Source: Xylophilus sp. GOD-11R | GTDB lineage: Bacteria; Pseudomonadota; Gammaproteobacteria; Burkholderiales; Burkholderiaceae_C | Length of the DNA stretch: 64,000 nucleotides | NCBI RefSeq assembly: GCF_033546935.1 | Contig: NZ_CP137854.1 | Coordinates: 4,960,001 to 5,024,000, forward strand | Direction of reading: 5' to 3' | Shown here: one piece after another, positions 8,420 through 15,401 of the stretch | How positions within the stretch are numbered: position 1 is the first letter of the stretch | Layout of the letters: each line of letters begins with the position of its first letter | Position numbers and translations under genes: made by a program | Notes under the pieces: generated by a model | Databases searched by the model: none | What the model saw: only the letters and a program-made list of their open reading frames with translations | What the model was told of the DNA's origin: nothing

Positions 8420-9484
8420 ATGGCTCTCGTCTCGATGCGCGAACTGCTGGACCACGCGGCCGTCAACGGCTACGGCATCCCGGCCTTCAACGTGAACAAC
8501 CTGGAACAAGTCCAGGCCGTCATGGAAGCCGCCAAGGAAACCGGCGCGCCCGTGATCCTGCAGGCCAGCGCCGGCGCCCGCAAATACGCGGGTGAGCCTT
8601 TCATCAAGCACCTGATCCAGGCCGCGGTCGAGGCCTACCCCAACATTCCGCTGGTCATGCACCAGGATCACGGCCAGAGCCCGGCCATCTGCCAGGGCGC
8701 GATCGACCTGGGCTTCTCCTCGGTCATGATGGACGGCTCCCTGCGCGAAGACGGCAAGACCCCGGCCGACTTCGACTACAACATGAGCGTCACCCGCCAG
8801 GTGGTGCAGCTCGCGCACAAGGTGGGCGTCACCGTAGAAGGTGAACTCGGCTGCCTGGGCAACCTCGAAACCGGCGATGCCGGCGAAGAAGACGGCATCG
8901 GCGCCGACGTCAAGCTCGACCACAGCCAGATGCTGACCGACCCCGAGGAAGCCGCCGAATTCGTCAAGGCGACCCAGCTCGACGCGCTGGCCATCGCCAT
9001 CGGCACCAGCCACGGTGCCTACAAGTTCAGCCGCAAGCCCACCGGCGACATCCTGGCGATCAGCCGCGTGAAGGAAATCCACCAGCGCATTCCCAACACC
9101 CACCTGGTGATGCACGGCTCGTCGAGCGTGCCGCAGGACCTGCTGGCGATCATCAACCAGTACGGCGGCAAGATGAAGGAAACCTTCGGCGTGCCGGTCG
9201 AAGAGATTCAGGAAGCCATCAAGTTCGGCGTGCGCAAGATCAACATCGACACCGACATCCGCCTGGCCATGACCGGCGCGGTGCGCAAGTTCCTGGCCGA
9301 GAACCCGGACAAGTTCGACGCCCGCGAATGGCTCAAGCCGGCCCGCGAAGCCGCCAAGCAGATCTGCAAGCAGCGCTACATCGAGTTCGGCTGCGAAGGC
9401 CAGGGTGCCAAGATCAAGGGTGACTCGCTCCAGGTCGTGGCCGGCAAGTACGCGCAGGGCGAACTGGCCCAGGTCGTCAACTAA
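8420..9484 (+). CDS. fba: Class II fructose-1,6-bisphosphate aldolase
   Basis: A 354-residue zinc aldolase interconverting fructose-1,6-bisphosphate with DHAP and glyceraldehyde-3-phosphate in glycolysis, gluconeogenesis or the Calvin cycle. Family motifs are intact: [12 protein letters not shown] at the N-terminus, the metal-site segment [40 protein letters not shown] and [14 protein letters not shown]. The length and the EEDGIGAD insertion match the CbbA/FbaA subtype common in beta-proteobacteria. It stands alone, followed by a strong hairpin terminator and then purC. Confidence 0.97.
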   Translation: MALVSMRELLDHAAVNGYGIPAFNVNNLEQVQAVMEAAKETGAPVILQASAGARKYAGEPFIKHLIQAAVEAYPNIPLVMHQDHGQSPAICQGAIDLGFSSVMMDGSLREDGKTPADFDYNMSVTRQVVQLAHKVGVTVEGELGCLGNLETGDAGEEDGIGADVKLDHSQMLTDPEEAAEFVKATQLDALAIAIGTSHGAYKFSRKPTGDILAISRVKEIHQRIPNTHLVMHGSSSVPQDLLAIINQYGGKMKETFGVPVEEIQEAIKFGVRKINIDTDIRLAMTGAVRKFLAENPDKFDAREWLKPAREAAKQICKQRYIEFGCEGQGAKIKGDSLQVVAGKYAQGELAQVVN

Positions 9485-9531
9485 AAAGGGGCACTCGCGG
9501 CGGCGCGCTCGCCCGCCGCGATAATTGCCGG

Positions 9532-9562
9532 CCCGGCGCCCGAAGCGCCGGGCTTTTTCTTT
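9532..9562 (+). terminator. Rho-independent terminator after fba
   Basis: Stem CCCGGCGC / GCGCCGGG with a 5-base loop, followed at once by CTTTTTCTTT. It lies 48 bases after the fba stop and 37 before purC, so it should separate the two transcripts. Confidence 0.85.
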
Positions 9563-9598
9563 GGGCTTCTTCGCCCCGCCGCTTCCAGGTTTCTCCGC

Positions 9599-10510
9599 AT
9601 GACCGTCGACGCACTCCACACCTCCGCCCTCACCTCGCTGCCGCTGCTCGCGCGCGGGAAGGTCCGCGACAACTACGCCGTCGGCGACGACCGCATCCTG
9701 ATGGTCGCGTCCGACCGCATCTCGGCGTTCGACGTGATCCTGGGAGAGCCGATTCCGGGCAAAGGCGCCCTGCTCACCCAGATGGCACTGTTCTGGTTCG
9801 AGCAGCTCGAAGGCATCTGCGCCAACCACCTCACCGGCGATGCGCCCGAAAGCGTGGTGAGCGCCGCCGAATTCCCGCAGGTGCGGGGCCGCTCGATGCT
9901 GGTCAAGCGGCTCAAGCCGGTGCCGGTCGAGGCCGTGGTGCGCGGCTACCTGGCCGGCAGCGGCTGGCAGGAATACCAGCAGAACCAGGCCGTCTGCGGC
10001 GTGCCGCTGCCCGCCGGCCTGCGCAATGCCAGCAAGCTGCCCGAGCCGATCTTCACGCCCGCGGCCAAGGCTGCGGCCGGCGAGCACGACGAGAACATCG
10101 ACTTCGCCCAGGTGGTCGCCATCGTGGGGCCGGAGCTGGCCGCCGAGATCCGCGACACCAGCATCGCGCTCTACAAGGCCGCCGCCGCCATTGCCGCCGA
10201 AAAGGGCATGATCATCGCGGACACCAAGTTCGAGTTCGGCCTCGACGCCGACGGCAAGCTGGTGTTGATGGACGAAGTCCTCACGCCCGACTCTTCGCGC
10301 TATTGGCCGCAGGAAGGCTACGACGCGGCGTTGGCCGCCGGCACCAATCCGCCGAGCTACGACAAGCAGTTCGTGCGTGACTGGCTGGAGGCCGCCCGGG
10401 TGCATGGCCGTCCCTGGGACAAGACGCCGCCGGCGCCACGCCTGCCGCAGGACGTGATCGAGAAGACCGCCGCCAAGTACCGCGAAGCGCTCGAACGGCT
10501 GATGGCCTGA
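9599..10510 (+). CDS. purC: SAICAR synthetase (purine biosynthesis)
   Basis: A 303-residue ATP-dependent enzyme joining aspartate to CAIR to give SAICAR, the eighth step of de novo purine synthesis. Conserved segments: [12 protein letters not shown] and [20 protein letters not shown] (ATP site), [28 protein letters not shown] and [13 protein letters not shown]. The length matches the ~300-residue yeast-like form found in beta-proteobacteria rather than the shorter ~240-residue form. No other pur gene is adjacent. Confidence 0.97.
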   Translation: MTVDALHTSALTSLPLLARGKVRDNYAVGDDRILMVASDRISAFDVILGEPIPGKGALLTQMALFWFEQLEGICANHLTGDAPESVVSAAEFPQVRGRSMLVKRLKPVPVEAVVRGYLAGSGWQEYQQNQAVCGVPLPAGLRNASKLPEPIFTPAAKAAAGEHDENIDFAQVVAIVGPELAAEIRDTSIALYKAAAAIAAEKGMIIADTKFEFGLDADGKLVLMDEVLTPDSSRYWPQEGYDAALAAGTNPPSYDKQFVRDWLEAARVHGRPWDKTPPAPRLPQDVIEKTAAKYREALERLMA

Positions 10511-10533
10511 GCGGCCTCGCCTGACACGGCGCC

Positions 10534-11151
10534 TCAGCCGGCGCCGGTGACGCCTTCCGCCTCCAGGCCCAGCCGCAGCCGCGCGGCCGCCAGGATCTCG
10601 TCGGACAGGGCGTCGTCGTCCACCGCCCGCGCCAGCACCATGGCGCCGACCATCGTCGCGTAGTCGCCCAGGGCACGGGCGCGCCGGGCCGCGGCGGTCT
10701 TGCCCGGGCTGATCGCCTCCAGTCGCCCGGCGGCCGCCCGAATGCCCTCGCCGAACGCCCGGCGCACCGGCTCTGCCTGGCGGGCGGCGTCACCCCCCAG
10801 TGCTGCGACCACGCAACCCTGGCCCCGTGCGTCCCGGTGGCGGCTCGACAGGTACTGGCCGGCGATCTCCGCGCGCCGTGCTGCCGGCGCCGGCTCTACG
10901 CTGCCGGGCATCGCGCCCCACCGCTGGTCGATCTGCGCCGCAGCGCGTTGCGCCGCGGCTGCCATGAGTTCTTCCTTCGACGCGAAATGACCGTAGAAGC
11001 CGCCATGGGTGAGCCCGGCGCGGTCCATCAGGTCGGCCACGCCGATGCCGTCGAAACCCCGTTCGCGAAAGGCCTCGGCGGCCGCGTCGAGGATGCGCTC
11101 GCGGTTGAGCGCCATCTGCTCCTTGCTCACCTTCATGCTGCCTTCCTCCAA
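10534..11151 (-). CDS. TetR family transcriptional regulator
   Basis: A 205-residue repressor-type protein. The N-terminal helix-turn-helix is clear: ILDAAAEAFRERGFDGIGVADLMDRAGLTHGGFYGHFASKEELM, residues ~15-58 (given here only as location; key residues are GFYGHF and SKEEL). The C-terminal ligand domain is Ala/Arg-rich, as in the AcrR/NemR-like subgroup. It is divergent from an SDR gene, with two matching operator boxes between them, so it very probably represses itself and the SDR gene. The ligand is unknown. Confidence 0.9.
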   Translation of the reverse strand: MEEGSMKVSKEQMALNRERILDAAAEAFRERGFDGIGVADLMDRAGLTHGGFYGHFASKEELMAAAAQRAAAQIDQRWGAMPGSVEPAPAARRAEIAGQYLSSRHRDARGQGCVVAALGGDAARQAEPVRRAFGEGIRAAAGRLEAISPGKTAAARRARALGDYATMVGAMVLARAVDDDALSDEILAAARLRLGLEAEGVTGAG

Positions 11152-11170
11152 AGTTTGTCTGCCATTTTAG

Positions 11171-11208
11171 ATGATGGTCGTCATATAATTAATCATGACG
11201 ATCGTCAT
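11171..11208. promoter_or_regulatory. Twin TetR operator boxes
   Basis: Box 2 (11195-11208, ATGACGATCGTCAT) is a perfect 14-bp palindrome. Box 1 (11171-11184, ATGATGGTCGTCAT) matches it at 12 of 14 positions. Their centres are 24 bp apart, in the AT-rich gap between the divergent TetR and SDR genes. This is the usual arrangement for a dimeric TetR repressor acting on both promoters. Confidence 0.75.
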
Positions 11209-11240
11209 TTAAACAATTCCAGCTTCAGGAGCGACCTGCT

Positions 11241-12062
11241 ATGATCGAATCCACTCCCAGCCCGCGCGGCACCGCGCTCGTCACCGGTGCGTCGTCCGGC
11301 ATCGGCGCAACCTACGCCGAGCGCCTGGCCCGACGCGGTCATTGGCTGGTGCTGGTCGCGCGCGACGCGGCCCGGCTGCAGGCGCTGGCGGCCCGTCTCT
11401 CCGCCGAAACCGGCGTGCGCGCCGAGGTGCTGGTCGCCGACCTCACCGCACCCGCGCAGCGCGCCCTGGTGGAGCGCCGCCTGCAGGAAGACGCGTCCAT
11501 CGACCTGCTGATCAACAACGCCGGCATGGCGGTCAACGGCAGCCTGATCGAAGCCGATATCGACGCGGTCGAGACCATGATCGCGCTCAACATCACCGCG
11601 CCCACCCGGCTCGCCGCGGCGGCGGCCAAGGCGTTCGCCGCGCGTGGCGCGGGCACCATCGTCAACGTGGCGTCGGTGCTGGCGATGGCGCCGGAGCTGT
11701 TCTCGGGCACTTACAGCGGCACCAAGGCCTACATGCTCAACCTGAGCCGCTCGATGCAGCTGCAGCTCGCACCGCTGGGCGTGCGGGTGCAGGCGGTGCT
11801 GCCGGGCGCCACCCGCACCGAGATCTGGGACCGCTCGGGCGGCTCGATCGACGCGCTGCCGGCCGACATGCTGATGGAGGTGGGCGACCTGGTCGACGCG
11901 GCGCTGGCGGGCCTGGACATGGGCGAGGCGGTGACCATTCCGCCGCTGCCCTCGCTCGAAGGCTGGCAGGCGATGGAAGACGCGCGCCTGGCGCTCGCGC
12001 CGAGGCTTTCGCTGCGCGAGCCGGCGGCGCGCTACCGGCAGGCGGCGGTGGAAGCCCTCTGA
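11241..12062 (+). CDS. Short-chain dehydrogenase/reductase
   Basis: A 273-residue classical SDR with a Rossmann fold. Visible motifs: cofactor-binding TGASSGIGATYAERLA at residues ~13-28, VADLTAP, the NNAGMA segment, the catalytic Ser in NVASVLAMAPELFSG and the YxxxK pair in YSGTKAYM. Arg residues after the Gly-rich loop suggest NADP preference (inference). It follows the twin TetR operator and has a plausible ribosome-binding site (CAGGAG) about 10 bases before the ATG. The substrate cannot be told. Confidence 0.88.
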   Translation: MIESTPSPRGTALVTGASSGIGATYAERLARRGHWLVLVARDAARLQALAARLSAETGVRAEVLVADLTAPAQRALVERRLQEDASIDLLINNAGMAVNGSLIEADIDAVETMIALNITAPTRLAAAAAKAFAARGAGTIVNVASVLAMAPELFSGTYSGTKAYMLNLSRSMQLQLAPLGVRVQAVLPGATRTEIWDRSGGSIDALPADMLMEVGDLVDAALAGLDMGEAVTIPPLPSLEGWQAMEDARLALAPRLSLREPAARYRQAAVEAL

Positions 12063-12183
12063 CAGCGGCGCGGGCGTCGGTCCCGCGAAGTCTGGGGCGC
12101 GGGGATTGCCCCCGCGGCGCAGGCGCCGGGCAGAATGAAAGATCCTGTCACCATCTTCGCGCTCTCTTGGGCGCCCGTTCCCT

Positions 12184-13701
12184 GTGCCCACCGAAACGCG
12201 CGCCTCCACCGGCATACCGGGCCTCGACAACATCCTGACCGGCGGCCTGCCTGAACACCATCTCTACCTGATCGAGGGCACGCCCGGGTCGGGCAAGACC
12301 ACCATGGGCCTGCAGTTCCTGCTGCAGGGCCGCGCCGAAGGTCAGAAGGGCCTGTACATCACCCTGTCGGAAACCAGCGAAGAGCTTCGCCAGGTGGCGG
12401 CCTCGCACGACTGGGACCTGACCGGCGTCGACGTGTACGACCTGGTGAGCGACGAAGGGCTGAGCGAGGAGTCCGAGCAGAGCATTCTTCACCCGTCCGA
12501 GCTGGAGCTCGGCGAGACCATCCGCGAGGTGATGGCCATGGTGCAGGAGTGCAACCCGTCGCGCGTGGTGTTCGACAGCCTTTCCGAGATGCGTCTCCTG
12601 GCCCAGAGCTCGCTGCGCTATCGCCGGCAGATCCTGGCCTTGAAGCGCTTCTTCGCCAACCGTGGCTGCACCGTGCTGCTGCTCGACGACAAGTCCGGCT
12701 CTACTGGCGACGTGCACCTGCACAGTTTGGCGCACGGCGTGGTCAACCTCGATCAGAACACCAACGAATATGGCCCGGACAAACGCCGGCTGCGGGTGGT
12801 GAAGCTGCGCGGGGTGAAGTTTCGCGAGGGCGAGCACGACTTCAACCTCGACAAGGGCGGGCTGAAGGTGTTTCCGCGACTGGTCGCCAGCGAGCACGGC
12901 CGGCCTTTCGACACCCAGCCGGTCAGCACCGGCACCGAGCACCTGGACGACATGCTTGGCGGCGGTCTGGTGCCCGGCAGCAACGTGCTGTTCACCGGCC
13001 CGGCGGGCACAGGCAAGACCACCACGGCGATCAGCTGCGCGGTACACGCCATGCGGCGCGGCGAGCGTGTCGCCTACTACCTGTTCGACGAAGGCCTGGG
13101 CACGCTGCGCATGCGTTCCAAGGCGCTCGGGCTGGACATCGACCCCTTCCTCGAGTCGGGCCAGCTGCTGTTGCGAGCGCTCGATCCGGCCGAGCTTTCG
13201 CCCGGCCAGTTCGCCCACGCGGTACGGGCCGCGGCCGAAAACGACAAGGTCGGCATGGTCGTCATCGACAGCCTCAACGCCTACCTGCAGGCCATGCCCG
13301 GCGGCAAGTTCCTGCTGCTGCAGATGCATGAGCTGCTGGCCTACCTGAACCTGCGCGGCGTGGTCACGCTGCTGATCCTGTCGCAGCACGGCATCGTCGG
13401 CGACATCCGCTCCGACGTCGACCTGAGCTACCTGAGCGACGCGCTGCTGCAGTTCCGTTTTTTCGAGGCACGTGGCAGCCTGCGCAAGGCGATCACCGCG
13501 ATCAAGAGCCGCACGCTGGCGCACGAGTCGGTCATCCGCGAATTTCGCCTCGGCCGCGACGGCCTGGAGATCGGCGACGCGCTCGACGATTTCCAGGGCG
13601 TGCTGAGCGGCATTCCGCGCTACACCGGTGGCCGGCCGTTGCTGGGAGACGCCGCGCCCGAATCCATTCTCGCGATGCCGTCGAACCCCATGGGCGGCTG
13701 A
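12184..13701 (+). CDS. KaiC-like double-RecA ATPase
   Basis: A 505-residue KaiC-family protein with two RecA-like domains. Domain 1: Walker A GTPGSGKTT at residues 32-40 and the paired acidic segment TLSETSEEL. Domain 2: Walker A GPAGTGKTT near residues 272-280, then LFDEGLGTL and Walker B VVIDSLNAYL. The tail (EIGDALDDFQGVLSGIPRY) is typical of the family. True KaiC works with KaiA and KaiB as a circadian oscillator; neither is present, so a signalling role with the kinase encoded four bases downstream is more likely. The start is GTG. No transmembrane segment. Confidence 0.88.
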   Translation: MPTETRASTGIPGLDNILTGGLPEHHLYLIEGTPGSGKTTMGLQFLLQGRAEGQKGLYITLSETSEELRQVAASHDWDLTGVDVYDLVSDEGLSEESEQSILHPSELELGETIREVMAMVQECNPSRVVFDSLSEMRLLAQSSLRYRRQILALKRFFANRGCTVLLLDDKSGSTGDVHLHSLAHGVVNLDQNTNEYGPDKRRLRVVKLRGVKFREGEHDFNLDKGGLKVFPRLVASEHGRPFDTQPVSTGTEHLDDMLGGGLVPGSNVLFTGPAGTGKTTTAISCAVHAMRRGERVAYYLFDEGLGTLRMRSKALGLDIDPFLESGQLLLRALDPAELSPGQFAHAVRAAAENDKVGMVVIDSLNAYLQAMPGGKFLLLQMHELLAYLNLRGVVTLLILSQHGIVGDIRSDVDLSYLSDALLQFRFFEARGSLRKAITAIKSRTLAHESVIREFRLGRDGLEIGDALDDFQGVLSGIPRYTGGRPLLGDAAPESILAMPSNPMGG

Positions 13702-13705
13702 CCCC

Positions 13706-15385
13706 ATGGAAAACCGGGTCCTGATCCACGCCCCGCGCGGTCGTGACGCGCAGGTCATCGCGGGCGTGCTGTCCACACAGGGCATCGCCTGCCTGATCTG
13801 CCCCGACACCGCCTCGCTGCTGGCCGAAATGGCGCGCGAGGCGGCTGCGGCCATCGTCACCGAAGAAGTGCTGGGCGAGGGCTTCGACACCGCGCTCGGC
13901 CAATACCTGGCGGCCCAGCCCGCGTGGTCGGACTTTCCCTTCGTGGTAATGGCCACGCGCCAGTCCGGCCGGCGTTCGGCCCGCGCGGTCGCGTCATTGC
14001 AGGAGCTCGGCAACATCGTGCTGTTGGAGCGCCCGGTGAACCCCGAGACACTGGCCAGCGCGGCGCGCTCGGCGGTGCGGGCGCGCACGCGGCAGTACGC
14101 CACGCGCAAGCACCTGGCGGCGATCGAGGCGTCCAAGCAGGTGGTGGAGGCGCTCAACGGCGAGCTGGAAAGCCGCATCCAGGCCCGCACCGCCGACCTC
14201 GCCAGCGCCAACGATCGGCTGATGCACGAGATCGCCGAGCGCGAACGTGCGCAGGCCAGCGTGGTGCAGGGCCAGAAGCTCGAAGCCATCGGGCGGCTGA
14301 CCGGCGGCATGGCGCACGACTTCAACAACCTGCTGCACGTGGTCAACATGAACCTGCAGTTCATCGCCCGCATGGCCGACGACGAGAAGCTGGGCGTCTA
14401 CGCGCGGCGGGCGCGCGAGGCGGTATCGCGCGGCTCACGGCTGACCGCCCAGCTGCTGAGCTTCGCCCGCGCGCAGAGCCTGCTGCCCAAGCTCAACGAC
14501 GTGAACGCGCTGATCGGCAACATGCGCGAACTCATCGAGGTGTCGGTCGGCTCACGCATCCGCGTCGAACTGCATCTGGCCCCCGGCAGCGCGCCGGCCG
14601 TGCTCGACAGCGGTCAGCTCGAGATGGCGGTGCTCAACATGTCGGTCAATTCGCGCGACGCCATGCCCGACGGCGGCACGCTGAGCATCCGCACCGAGAT
14701 CGTGTCGGATGGCCCCGCGCCCACGGTGCGGGTGAGCGTGAGCGACACCGGCGCCGGCATTCCGCCGAGCCTGCTGACCAAGGTGTTCGACCCCTTCTTC
14801 ACCACCAAGCCGGTCGGCAAGGGCACCGGCCTGGGACTGAGCCAGGTGTACGGCTTCGCCCGCCAGTCCGGCGGCACCTCGGAGATCCGCAGCGAGGTCG
14901 GCCGGGGCACCACGGTGATGCTGCGCTTTCCGCTGGCGCAGGCCGAGGAAGCCGAAGCCATCGCCCAGCTGCCGGCCGCCGGCGTCGACGGCCATCCGGA
15001 CCAGCAGGTGCTGGTGGTGGAAGACGATGCGCAGGTGCGCCAGGGCATCGTCGAATGCCTGCGCCTGCTCGGCTACACGGTGCACGAGGCCACCGACGGC
15101 GCGGCCGGACTTCACGCGCTGGAGCGGCACCGGCCCGACCTGCTGCTGGTCGACTACCTCATGCCCGGCATGAACGGCGCCGAACTCATCACGGCCGCGC
15201 GCCGCCTGCATCCGGGCATGCCGATCCTGCTGGCCACGGGCTATGCCGACATGGCCCAGGTCGAGAAGGTGATCGGCCGGCAATCGGTGCTGGCCAAGCC
15301 CTTCGACCTGGAAACCCTGGGCGCGGCCGTCGCGAGCGAACTGCGCGGCCAGACGGCCAGCACCGCGGCACACGACGCCGCCTGA
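13706..15385 (+). CDS. Hybrid histidine kinase with pseudo-receiver N-terminus
   Basis: A 559-residue soluble kinase. Residues 1-125 resemble a receiver fold, but the phosphorylated Asp position reads VTEEV, so it is probably a sensor or pseudo-receiver. A coiled coil follows (~145-190). The HisKA box GGMAHDFNNLL has its His at 204. The ATPase domain shows NMSVNSRDAMPDGG, DTGAGIP and GTGLGLS. A C-terminal receiver (VLVVEDDAQ, acceptor Asp 483 in LLLVDYLMPGMNG, Lys in LAKPF) completes it. No membrane segment or PAS domain. The start is the ATG four bases after the KaiC-like stop; a longer open frame upstream lies inside that gene. No output protein is encoded nearby. Confidence 0.87.
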   Translation: MENRVLIHAPRGRDAQVIAGVLSTQGIACLICPDTASLLAEMAREAAAAIVTEEVLGEGFDTALGQYLAAQPAWSDFPFVVMATRQSGRRSARAVASLQELGNIVLLERPVNPETLASAARSAVRARTRQYATRKHLAAIEASKQVVEALNGELESRIQARTADLASANDRLMHEIAERERAQASVVQGQKLEAIGRLTGGMAHDFNNLLHVVNMNLQFIARMADDEKLGVYARRAREAVSRGSRLTAQLLSFARAQSLLPKLNDVNALIGNMRELIEVSVGSRIRVELHLAPGSAPAVLDSGQLEMAVLNMSVNSRDAMPDGGTLSIRTEIVSDGPAPTVRVSVSDTGAGIPPSLLTKVFDPFFTTKPVGKGTGLGLSQVYGFARQSGGTSEIRSEVGRGTTVMLRFPLAQAEEAEAIAQLPAAGVDGHPDQQVLVVEDDAQVRQGIVECLRLLGYTVHEATDGAAGLHALERHRPDLLLVDYLMPGMNGAELITAARRLHPGMPILLATGYADMAQVEKVIGRQSVLAKPFDLETLGAAVASELRGQTASTAAHDAA

Positions 15386-15401
15386 GGGCGCCGCCGCCGC
15401 G

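Noticed and set aside
12184-13701. Circadian clock kaiABC locus
   Set aside because: Only a KaiC-like gene is present; no KaiA or KaiB, and the neighbour is a hybrid histidine kinase.
15386-15401. Terminator between the convergent kinase and topB genes
   Set aside because: The 16-base gap is GC-rich but forms no stem followed by a U-tract.
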